This document shows, piece by piece, positions 51,125 through 58,104 of a stretch of 64,000 bases of DNA (position 1 is the first letter of the stretch; the number at the start of each line of letters is the position of its first letter). A program made the translations under genes and the position numbers. Under the pieces are notes generated by a model that did not search any database, was not told the DNA's origin, and saw only the letters and a program-made list of their open reading frames with translations. The stretch comes from a virus: positions 1-64,000 of IMG/VR virus record IMGVR_UViG_3300010938_000035; one strand, given 5' to 3'.

Positions 51125-52645
51125 TTAAATATTTATACTACCCTCCCTTCTTATTATTAAACCATCACCAATTTCTCCTGACAAATAACTATATTTACCG
51201 TAGTGAGTATTAAAAACACTCTTTTGATCAGGTTTTGTATAACTTGCACCTGACTCAGAAGACAAAATTTTAGAAGATGGTGGAGGCTTACTTTCATGTC
51301 CACATCTTTTCCTCTCCCATTCATATTTACTAGCAATACCTAGTTTTATTTTATCAGTTTCCCAATTTTCATTATACTCTACAAGGGTCTTGTCGTATTC
51401 TATTTTCATCGGAATATATACCTCAGATCTTCCCCAGGTATTTTTAGCTATATTAAACCTAAATAAAGAAGGTGAATTATTTTTTTCCTCCTCCACCTGA
51501 CACATTACAAGGATTAATTGTGCCATGTAGGCCTTTGCACGTGACTCAGAAATACTTTTCAAATTTACCCTATATTGATAAAGTGAATCACTATTACTCA
51601 TCGTTGCAGTTAATATTACTAAATTGTATTTACGTGCTAAAGCCTTTATACCATGAAAAACTGATGCAAATTCATGCCTCTTTTCAGAATATCTCTGCTT
51701 GGGAACAATACAATCCCCCCAATCAATTACTACCATCTTAAGATTAGGAATCTCCTCTAAATCCCTTTTCAATTGCTCCTCTATTACATCTAAGGTTACA
51801 CGATGAGGAAGAAAGGTGGTTATACTACAAGCCTTAGGATCTATTTTGTATTTCTTAAAACTATTTTTTAACTCATCTTTTATTTGATCTGAAAAGGAAA
51901 GCCTGATCTCTTCTCGTGGTCTACCCGTAAAATAAGAGTCAAGCATCTCACAAACATGTATTAGAGAATTTTCAAGTGAAAATATTTTCACACCGTATCC
52001 CTGAGTTAGAGTAAATCCAGCTATATAAGACAAAATTGTACTCTTCCCCATCCCAGTAAATCCAACCAACACGATCTCATCACCTAACCCAAACCCACCA
52101 CGAATATATTGATTTAACTCTTTCCACGGAGACGCTATTCTCTGCCTGATAAGATCACTTTCATATAAAACTGATCTCCGATCAACTTCCTCTACAAAAA
52201 AAGAATCCTCCCTCTCGACAAATTCATCAACCCCTATTTCCTTTATTTCCTTTATTTTATATTCTAAATCCTCTAGACTTGGACTTTCTAATTCTATACT
52301 CTCAATCATATTACGCAATAACTGCTTTTTTACGTAATCAATTATTAGATCACCGGTATACTCAATATCAACATCTTTATTGTAAATCCTGTCAATTAAA
52401 TTAAAATATTCAGCTGAATTAAGAGAATCAGACTTACTATTAGCTAAAAAATCCTTTACAATATTAATAAGAGACCTCTTACTAGGAGGTTTCTTATACT
52501 TTTTAAGAAAATTCATTACAGAATAATAAATAACTTGACAGGATCTCTTTCTGAAAGGATTCCCAACTTTATTGAGAAGTAAAAAATGAAGATTCTTATT
52601 GTTTAATATACAAACTAAAACATCTTCCTCTGGAATATTAGACAT
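51125..52645 (-). CDS. Replicative DNA helicase, DnaB-like
   Basis: This 506-residue protein has an N-terminal helical domain, then a RecA-fold motor: Walker A (GFTGMGKST, residues 195-203), Walker B (VVIDWGD) and SESRAKAYMAQLILVMCQ, the sensor region. It lies between primase and RecA genes. Residues after 430 are a loose, charged tail. The 93-base spacer upstream holds no clear signal. Confidence 0.9.
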   Translation of the reverse strand: MSNIPEEDVLVCILNNKNLHFLLLNKVGNPFRKRSCQVIYYSVMNFLKKYKKPPSKRSLINIVKDFLANSKSDSLNSAEYFNLIDRIYNKDVDIEYTGDLIIDYVKKQLLRNMIESIELESPSLEDLEYKIKEIKEIGVDEFVEREDSFFVEEVDRRSVLYESDLIRQRIASPWKELNQYIRGGFGLGDEIVLVGFTGMGKSTILSYIAGFTLTQGYGVKIFSLENSLIHVCEMLDSYFTGRPREEIRLSFSDQIKDELKNSFKKYKIDPKACSITTFLPHRVTLDVIEEQLKRDLEEIPNLKMVVIDWGDCIVPKQRYSEKRHEFASVFHGIKALARKYNLVILTATMSNSDSLYQYRVNLKSISESRAKAYMAQLILVMCQVEEEKNNSPSLFRFNIAKNTWGRSEVYIPMKIEYDKTLVEYNENWETDKIKLGIASKYEWERKRCGHESKPPPSSKILSSESGASYTKPDQKSVFNTHYGKYSYLSGEIGDGLIIRREGSINI

Positions 52646-52738
52646 GCTTATTTGTTCCTACTCTACAATTAATTAGTGTTATTATTAATTTGAACACTTA
52701 ATAATAAATTAATTCAGGTTAATAATAAACTTATACAA

Positions 52739-53812
52739 TTAACAAATAAATAATTGTTTAGCTAGTTCAACAGCACGCTGAAATTGGTTACGATCGGTTC
52801 TAAACAATTCTGCTAATTGTGTCCTTCTATAATTTGAACCATCCCAACTTACCCATCCAGTAGGACCGGTAATTACGCCTTTACCCTCTAAGAAAAAAAC
52901 AAGTGAAAGTTCATCGTCTATTCCATATCTGTGATCAAAACAGATATAGGCTTTCTTGAAAGGCATAAAAACCTTGTTTTTGAGTATATCAGCTTCAATT
53001 ATTATTCCAATCTTTTCATTGTCTTGATTGTATAAAGTATCCTTTTGATCTATTTTCATCCTGATCGAAGCTTGATATTTTATTCCCCGACCACCATAAG
53101 AAACAAGACCTTTAGTAGGAGACTCTTTTAATTGATTTATGAAAATTAAAACTATTCTGCCTTTCTTACAAAGATCCCTCACTAAACCAGATCGAAATTC
53201 CCTACCTAGTTTTCTAGCTGCAGTAGCCATGGGAGGAACATTATACTCCTTACCATCTTTAAAAAAGTATTCATCTTCCTCAATTGTCATGGCATTTGCT
53301 ATAGAATCAACCACAATTACAGCTAAAGGATCATCTACCAATTCCACTAAATTTGATCTGACTATCCTAATAAACTCTGTACACTCCTCTACAGAATCGA
53401 GTAGCTGATACACAAAATTACCACTTATATTAACCCCCAATTTTGATGCAAAATTGGGATCAAAAGTTCCCTCAGTATCAATATAATAACCATGACCACC
53501 TAGCTTTTGACACTGGGCTATTGCAGCCAACCCCAATGAAGTTTTTCCCCTCCGATCCTCACCCATTATTTCAATTAACCTGCCTGCTGGATATCCTCCA
53601 CCCAAAGCTAAATCCAAAACAGTACTACCAGAGGGTAGCCAGAATCTTACCTCCGACTCTATGCTACCCTCTCCAAATACCAGTGCAGGTTTGTTCAGTT
53701 TGGCCAGACCTTGTGCTATTATTCTTAATAGCTGAGGATCGTCCATTGAAAATTTTTTGTTTGACTCCGATCTTTCACTCCTAACAACCTTCTTTTTAGA
53801 CTTCCTGGCCAC
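52739..53812 (-). CDS. recA: RecA-like recombinase
   Basis: This 357-residue protein has RecA features: LPSGSTVLDLALGGGYPAG, Walker A GEDRRGKT (residues 84-91; GPESSGKT in bacterial RecA), Walker B AVIVVDS, and the L2 region around INQLKESPTKGLVSYGGRG. GTG at 53812 is chosen for the GGGAGG eight bases before it. Strand exchange would drive recombination-dependent replication with the Mre11/Rad50 pair. Confidence 0.9.
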   Translation of the reverse strand: MARKSKKKVVRSERSESNKKFSMDDPQLLRIIAQGLAKLNKPALVFGEGSIESEVRFWLPSGSTVLDLALGGGYPAGRLIEIMGEDRRGKTSLGLAAIAQCQKLGGHGYYIDTEGTFDPNFASKLGVNISGNFVYQLLDSVEECTEFIRIVRSNLVELVDDPLAVIVVDSIANAMTIEEDEYFFKDGKEYNVPPMATAARKLGREFRSGLVRDLCKKGRIVLIFINQLKESPTKGLVSYGGRGIKYQASIRMKIDQKDTLYNQDNEKIGIIIEADILKNKVFMPFKKAYICFDHRYGIDDELSLVFFLEGKGVITGPTGWVSWDGSNYRRTQLAELFRTDRNQFQRAVELAKQLFIC

Positions 53813-53831
53813 CCAAACCACCTCCCTGAAT

Positions 53832-54710
53832 TTATTGTATATAATCCATATAATCTTTCATTTTCTTTAATCTGGTTTCCATCTCCTTGGGTGGATATTG
53901 AGAAACCTTTGACGCTACCTCAACAATATTAGGATACAATTCATCAAGAATTTTGTTCATCGTATTCTTATCAGGATGTATAGGAGCTCCTCCTCTTATT
54001 GGATAAAAATCAATTGCTGAGTACCGTTTAGGCCCTCGCTCTCCAGTTATATCAAAACTCAAGAATTTTCCTTTTTCAGGATCAGTAAGATATTCATTAG
54101 AACGAAATACTGCAAGAACCTTTTCTCTTAAATAATAATTGGTAACATTCCAACAGACCAAATTAGGACCATCAACTTCCTGACTAACCCAATTAGGATT
54201 ATCAAGCTCCCTGATCGTTGACACCGGTGGTAAATAGGCAGGAATATAAAGAGTAGGAACATCACGAAGACCAAGAGACAAAATAGCAAGATTCTTACTA
54301 TTTTTCCCTAAGTTCTTTAAATGGGCCGACAATTTACAAGCCCAACAAGGTTGATCTGGAAACTTAAAAGATCCACCCTCTGACAAGTAAGAATCAATAT
54401 GAAAATCGGTTACCCTGTCAGGGTCTGTTATTGATTTATATTTTATACTTGCAAGATACTCTTTCTTCAATTTCTTGGTATAAAAAATATTACAAAGTGC
54501 TGGTGTTTTTTTGTCACTCTGACTATCCCACTTCCCCCAGTGGACTACCTGAAAGATCACTCCCTTTGGACACTTTTCAGGATGTGGTGGTAGGGGTCTA
54601 ACTACATAACTCCCCTTTTCATAAGGATTCCAATTAAAGGTTGTTGGTTTTACAAAGCTACCTCTGAACTCTTCGGACTCTTGTAAGGTTTGTAAATATT
54701 CAATATCCAT
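53832..54710 (-). CDS. Single-strand DNA-binding protein candidate (gp32-like)
   Basis: This 292-residue protein is beta-rich with an N-terminal motif (ESEEFRGSFVKPTTFNWNPYEKGSY). It has a CWACKLSAHL motif, one of several Cys/His possible zinc ligands, and an acidic-basic C-terminal helix. T4 gp32 is similar in size and has zinc. It lies directly upstream of RecA. I do not see a full family match. Confidence 0.55.
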   Translation of the reverse strand: MDIEYLQTLQESEEFRGSFVKPTTFNWNPYEKGSYVVRPLPPHPEKCPKGVIFQVVHWGKWDSQSDKKTPALCNIFYTKKLKKEYLASIKYKSITDPDRVTDFHIDSYLSEGGSFKFPDQPCWACKLSAHLKNLGKNSKNLAILSLGLRDVPTLYIPAYLPPVSTIRELDNPNWVSQEVDGPNLVCWNVTNYYLREKVLAVFRSNEYLTDPEKGKFLSFDITGERGPKRYSAIDFYPIRGGAPIHPDKNTMNKILDELYPNIVEVASKVSQYPPKEMETRLKKMKDYMDYIQ

Positions 54711-54829
54711 CTTACTTCCTTCCTTCCTTTATTAGTTTTTCAAACTTCACCTTTAACTTTTAACTGAATTAAAAATTTAGCTCTAAATCTATAGACAACC
54801 CCCCTTTCTAGGATAGTGGTTTTTGTGGC

Positions 54830-54922
54830 TTATTTGCCCCGTGGTACAATTTTACAAGGGTAGGTAATAGATTTATATACCCCCCAACAAAATTGACCAA
54901 AATTTGGGCAATTTTGGATCAT
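54830..54922 (-). CDS. Short ORF of 30 codons with strong ribosome binding site
   Basis: In the 233-base gap between the SSB candidate and the 138-residue protein, an ATG at 54922 is preceded by GGAGGT with a six-base spacer. It opens a frame of 30 codons to a TAA at 54830 (MIQNCPNFGQFC ... IVPRGK) with three Cys. It may be a small protein or a leader peptide that regulates the genes below. Nothing else supports it. Confidence 0.45.
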   Translation of the reverse strand: MIQNCPNFGQFCWGVYKSITYPCKIVPRGK

Positions 54923-54943
54923 GTTTTTACCTCCAAATACAGA

Positions 54944-55360
54944 TTACATTGAATTATAAAGCTTCTTATCAGATATTTCCAATTTAATTATTGTGTCAAT
55001 TGCAAAGTCCTTCTTGTTTAAGGCTTCCATATAATCTTCAATCAACTGTCTTTCTGCAACAACTTTATTATACTTGAAAAGGAGTGTAGTATAATCAGGA
55101 GAAGTGATAGCTAATTTTTCGGAGTCCTTTACATTATAGGATTTTCTAAATTCTAGATAATTTTTAGTTTCTAATATCTTTAAATCTTGTTTAAGCTTCT
55201 GCTCAGTAATAAAGAGGGATTTTTTTATTCTGGCAAGATGAGCATATATGCCAGAAACCTTTGATCTTTCTACCTTTGCCTCCCTCTCTGTAAGAGGAAC
55301 AAAAAAGAGAGAATTTATTTTGCTATTAAAAGAAAAGTCCGGCAACTCATTTTTAGTCAT
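54944..55360 (-). CDS. Helical coiled-coil protein
   Basis: This 138-residue protein is mostly helix (REAKVERSKVSGIYAHLAR ... EQKLKQDLKILETKNYLEF). GGAG before the ATG. It lies seven bases after the Rep candidate gene. It could be a replication accessory protein such as a helicase loader, but there is no AAA motif. Confidence 0.5.
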   Translation of the reverse strand: MTKNELPDFSFNSKINSLFFVPLTEREAKVERSKVSGIYAHLARIKKSLFITEQKLKQDLKILETKNYLEFRKSYNVKDSEKLAITSPDYTTLLFKYNKVVAERQLIEDYMEALNKKDFAIDTIIKLEISDKKLYNSM

Positions 55361-55366
55361 ATATAA

Positions 55367-56170
55367 TTACTCCAATAGATTTATTACCTTGTCACTTTTT
55401 ATAAGTTTATTGTTTAATAGATCGTTAGGAAAAGACCATCCAATTATAAGTTTCTCTTTTCTAATCTCTGCAATTCGTATTATATTAATATTGGCTAGTT
55501 TCTTTATCTTAGTTTTTAATAATAGTATAAAATCACTCGATATAAGATTTTTTGTTTCTATAAAGGAATTTTGAAATTCTGATAAAGAAACAGAACGCTC
55601 ATATGATATACCATCTTTTCTATTTAACTTTGTAGAATTAATACACATCCACATTACTAATTTTACGATAAATGGAGATTTCGTTTTTATATTATCAATC
55701 AGAGGGAAAGGAACCTTATAAAATGTATCATTAGGTTTGTCATTCAAAGAAAATAACCCATAATAGACCTTCGAAGTAGGCCCATTAGAATATTTAATTA
55801 TATCTATGTATCCTGATTGTGAAACGAATCTAATTATTTCACTAAAAATTTTCTTATTTTTTTTGCTATATTGTCTATTTATATTCAACCTCAAACACAG
55901 TTTCATGAGATTTTTTTCTGAAATAAGGGTTCTGGTCTCTGGTAAATTATTTATGGAACATGCGGCTAGACAACCATGCAATATTCTAATAGTAATGTAA
56001 TTTAACCTATTCAGAAGGATCTTTCTCATTATAAACCTGGGGTATTTGACGTAATCAATCATTAAATTATTTTTTATGCTATTACATTCTGCAATAGCAT
56101 ATTGTTTTTTATCGTATACAACCCTTATTCCATCTATCTGTATTTCATTTTCCATACATATCTGCGACAT
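55367..56170 (-). CDS. Replication initiator candidate (Rep, winged-helix type)
   Basis: This 267-residue, very basic protein has two stretches that look like winged-helix domains: MRKILLNRLNYITIRILHGC, with RTLISEKNLMKLCLRLNI, and FYKVPFPLIDNIKTKSPFIV, then LVMWMCINSTKLNRKDG. Iteron plasmid initiators (Rep_3-like) have two such domains. The iteron array at 56649-56810 lies upstream of this gene, as in iteron plasmids. Alternatively it is an unrelated DNA-binding regulator. Confidence 0.55.
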   Translation of the reverse strand: MSQICMENEIQIDGIRVVYDKKQYAIAECNSIKNNLMIDYVKYPRFIMRKILLNRLNYITIRILHGCLAACSINNLPETRTLISEKNLMKLCLRLNINRQYSKKNKKIFSEIIRFVSQSGYIDIIKYSNGPTSKVYYGLFSLNDKPNDTFYKVPFPLIDNIKTKSPFIVKLVMWMCINSTKLNRKDGISYERSVSLSEFQNSFIETKNLISSDFILLLKTKIKKLANINIIRIAEIRKEKLIIGWSFPNDLLNNKLIKSDKVINLLE

Positions 56171-56212
56171 TTATAACCTGCCTGAGTTTATAAGATTCAA
56201 GGTCTATAAAAT

Positions 56213-56333
56213 TTAAGAGCCCGGCTTTAGGTTGTTTCCTCACTGGTAAGTGTAGAGCCAGGCTCTTAAGGAAAAGATATTTTTATTATTATTGCTATAT
56301 AAAATAACAACCCAGTGATCTACAACTTACCAG
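56213..56333. other. Structured region with alternative pairings
   Basis: Arms 56213-56226 and 56256-56269 pair over 13 of 14 bases (TTAAGAGCCCGGCT with AGCCAGGCTCTTAA). Competing pairs are CTGGTAAGTGTAG (56243-56255) with CTACAACTTACCAG (56320-56333), and GGTTGTT (56230-56236) with AACAACC (56306-56312). It lies just before the start of the Rep candidate. It could be an attenuator or leader of that gene. Confidence 0.5.
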
Positions 56334-56466
56334 CGAACTAATTATAGAATAGAGAAATAGATTTGTCAATAGTTTTTGGAAAATTGAAAGCTTTTCATGG
56401 AAGTCTTGAAAGGGTATGGATCAATTTTTTAGGGGTCAGGGGGGACTTTTGTTTGTTACCGTATCC

Positions 56467-56571
56467 TGAGAGGCGAACAAGCGTAAGCGTAAAGTGAGCC
56501 TCTCACAGAAAATTTTTTCTTAAAAATTTTCTGAACTTGTTATAAAATTTATTATTTATAAATTTTATAAC
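56467..56571. other. Three hairpins in the origin region
   Basis: Three stems stand in a row: TGAGAGGC (56467-56474) with GCCTCTCA (56498-56505); CAGAAAATTTTT (56506-56517) with its complement (56522-56533), a four-base loop; and GTTATAAAATTTAT (56539-56552) with 56558-56571. The latter two are perfect. AT-rich stems beside iterons suit a DNA-unwinding region. Confidence 0.7.
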
Positions 56572-56648
56572 ACATGTAAAAAATATAAAGAAACGTGATA
56601 GTAAAGCCATTTCTTATACTATAGAAATTATAGCAATTTCCTTACGAA

Positions 56649-56810
56649 GTTATTAAAAAGTGGTACACAAGTTATTAAAAAGTGGTACAGAAAGTTACAC
56701 TAAGTTATTAAAAAGTGGTACAGAAAGTAGTATTTTTTTAAGAAGAAGTTATTAAAAAGTGGTACAGAAATTATCAAAAATGGTTAAGAAGTTATTAAAA
56801 AATGGTTACG
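56649..56810. repeat. Iteron array, candidate replication origin
   Basis: The direct repeat GTTATTAAAAAGTGGTACA starts at 56649, 56671, 56704 and 56748, with degenerate copies at 56770 and 56791. Start-to-start distances are 22, 33, 44, 22 and 21 bases, close to whole turns of the helix. Iterons on the same DNA face are the binding pattern of plasmid Rep initiators. The rest of the 1.26 kb gap 56171-57435 shows no gene that I trust. Confidence 0.75.
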
Positions 56811-56973
56811 TTAGTACACTATATAATAAGGATTATATAATTTAATAAATAACTCAGAACATTTATATAGTTTATTAATAATTCTATTAATAAATCATAT
56901 TATGTTATATAATAAGAACATGTTGAAAATTTTTCACATTACGCATTCCTAACAAAATCAAAGAAACGGATAT

Positions 56974-57016
56974 CCTGCCCATTATATTATATATAATATA
57001 TAGGGGAAAAATTGAA
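56974..57016. repeat. Third, inverted copy of the dyad motif
   Basis: It starts CCTGCCCATTATA and ends TAGGGGAAAAATTGAA, so it is the reverse complement form of the ends of the 45.6-45.8 kb repeats with a shorter AT dyad in between. Together the copies enclose the 11 kb replication/recombination module. Confidence 0.7.
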
Positions 57017-57252
57017 TTGGAACAGATTGTTTTATGAGACAAATTTTGAAGAGTAATAAAGGGTAAGATAGCATAATTTCATCAATTTATTTATTAATTG
57101 TAATAACTTACTAATAAACTATACAAGATTATTTATAAATTATAATAGAACACTATAATTTATAAATAAAATATCAGTTTCTCAAAGTAATACTAATCTC
57201 ATGGCCTATAAATTATATATAAGAATGTGGGTAATGATCTTTCAAAAAAGAA

Positions 57253-57273
57253 TAGGGGATTAATCATCCCCTA
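57253..57273 (-). terminator. Rho-independent terminator for leftward transcripts
   Basis: TAGGGGAT (57253-57260) pairs with ATCCCCTA (57266-57273). On the minus strand the stem is followed by TTCTTTTTTG. It would stop leftward transcripts that cross the plus-strand gene from the polymerase region, before the origin. Confidence 0.6.
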
Positions 57274-57350
57274 AAGTAGAAAGATTTTATGAGGAAATAA
57301 CAATATTATTATATAATTAGTTATTCACTGTGTCAACATAAAACTACCTC

Positions 57351-57380
57351 AAAAAGACTATTGTATTTGGAAGTCTTTTT
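57351..57380. terminator. Hairpin upstream of the plus-strand gene
   Basis: AAAAAGACT (57351-57359) pairs with AGTCTTTTT (57372-57380), a 12-base loop. It has a T run on either strand and could terminate in both directions. It also shields the start region of the secreted-protein gene. Confidence 0.4.
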
Positions 57381-57435
57381 TGATAAAATTAAGAGGATGA
57401 AAGTAGTATGAAATTATGGGAAAGGAGGTGAGGCT

Positions 57436-57987
57436 GTGGCTAGGAATCTCATTATGGTATCTATATTTATAATCATAGTTGCACTTTGCAATGAAACTAT
57501 ATATGCAGGAACTACGACACAAAACATAAATGTCAACATTCTTGCGTTTTCTAAACTGGGAGTGTCTTCAGATGTTACTTTTACTATAGATAGTAGTAGT
57601 GTTTCACAACCTGGAGGAACTATTACAGCACAATCAGATCAAACGTCCTATCTTAGATATACAGTAGTCCGTAGTAATTCCTCAGGATCTATAAATGCTT
57701 CACTGGATAGTAATTTACCTACTGGATGGTCATTGTCCCTGACTGCTGATAGTGTTACCACTGGTAAGGGTAGTAATAAAGGAGTTTCGGCCGGTCAAGT
57801 TATTTTGAGTAATATTCCACAGGCAATATTAAATAGTATTGGGAGTTGTAGAACAGGGACAGGAGTTAATGATGGATCAAAGCTCAACTATATACTACAG
57901 ATGGATGATAGTGATAATGCATGGGATGCTGTCAAACCAGGAATCACTTTTACCAGAATAGTCACTTTTACTATAAATGATATTTAA
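57436..57987 (+). CDS. Secreted beta-rich protein, plus-strand cargo gene
   Basis: This 183-residue protein starts with a signal peptide (MARNLIMVSIFIIIVALCNE, likely cut near IYAG). The mature part is Ser/Thr/Gly-rich and beta-predicted. GTG start with AAAGGAGG five to eight bases upstream. It is the only complete plus-strand gene of the window, bounded by its own hairpins and downstream terminator, so it looks like a moron gene: an independent unit that may change the host surface, for example by superinfection exclusion. No family is recognised. Confidence 0.75.
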   Translation: MARNLIMVSIFIIIVALCNETIYAGTTTQNINVNILAFSKLGVSSDVTFTIDSSSVSQPGGTITAQSDQTSYLRYTVVRSNSSGSINASLDSNLPTGWSLSLTADSVTTGKGSNKGVSAGQVILSNIPQAILNSIGSCRTGTGVNDGSKLNYILQMDDSDNAWDAVKPGITFTRIVTFTINDI

Positions 57988-58071
57988 AATAACGTTTAAC
58001 AAAGGAAGGAATTTTAATTATAAGATAGAATTACAATAATAGGTATCAGTGATATGCTCCTATCTACCAAG

Positions 58072-58104
58072 ACTGGAGAAACCCCCCTTCTCCAGTTATT
58101 TTTT
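58072..58104 (+). terminator. Rho-independent terminator of the secreted-protein gene
   Basis: ACTGGAGAA (58072-58080) pairs with TTCTCCAGT (58088-58096), with an ACCCCCC loop, and TATTTTTTT follows. It ends plus-strand transcripts. The stem abuts the stop of the polymerase gene on the other strand. Confidence 0.75.

Noticed and set aside
384-52735. An 18-base match, GTTAATAATAAACTTATA, at 384-401 and 52718-52735
   Set aside because: Very AT-rich and short; several similar TTAATAATAA strings occur in gaps, so chance or mild compositional bias explains it.
56418-56471. Short plus-strand ORF of 17 codons in the origin region
   Set aside because: Ribosome binding site too close to the ATG and the frame too short; more likely non-coding origin DNA.
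56649-56810. Repeat array considered as a CRISPR array
   Set aside because: Repeats are direct but spacers are 2-25 bases, irregular and related; no cas gene is near. Iterons fit better.
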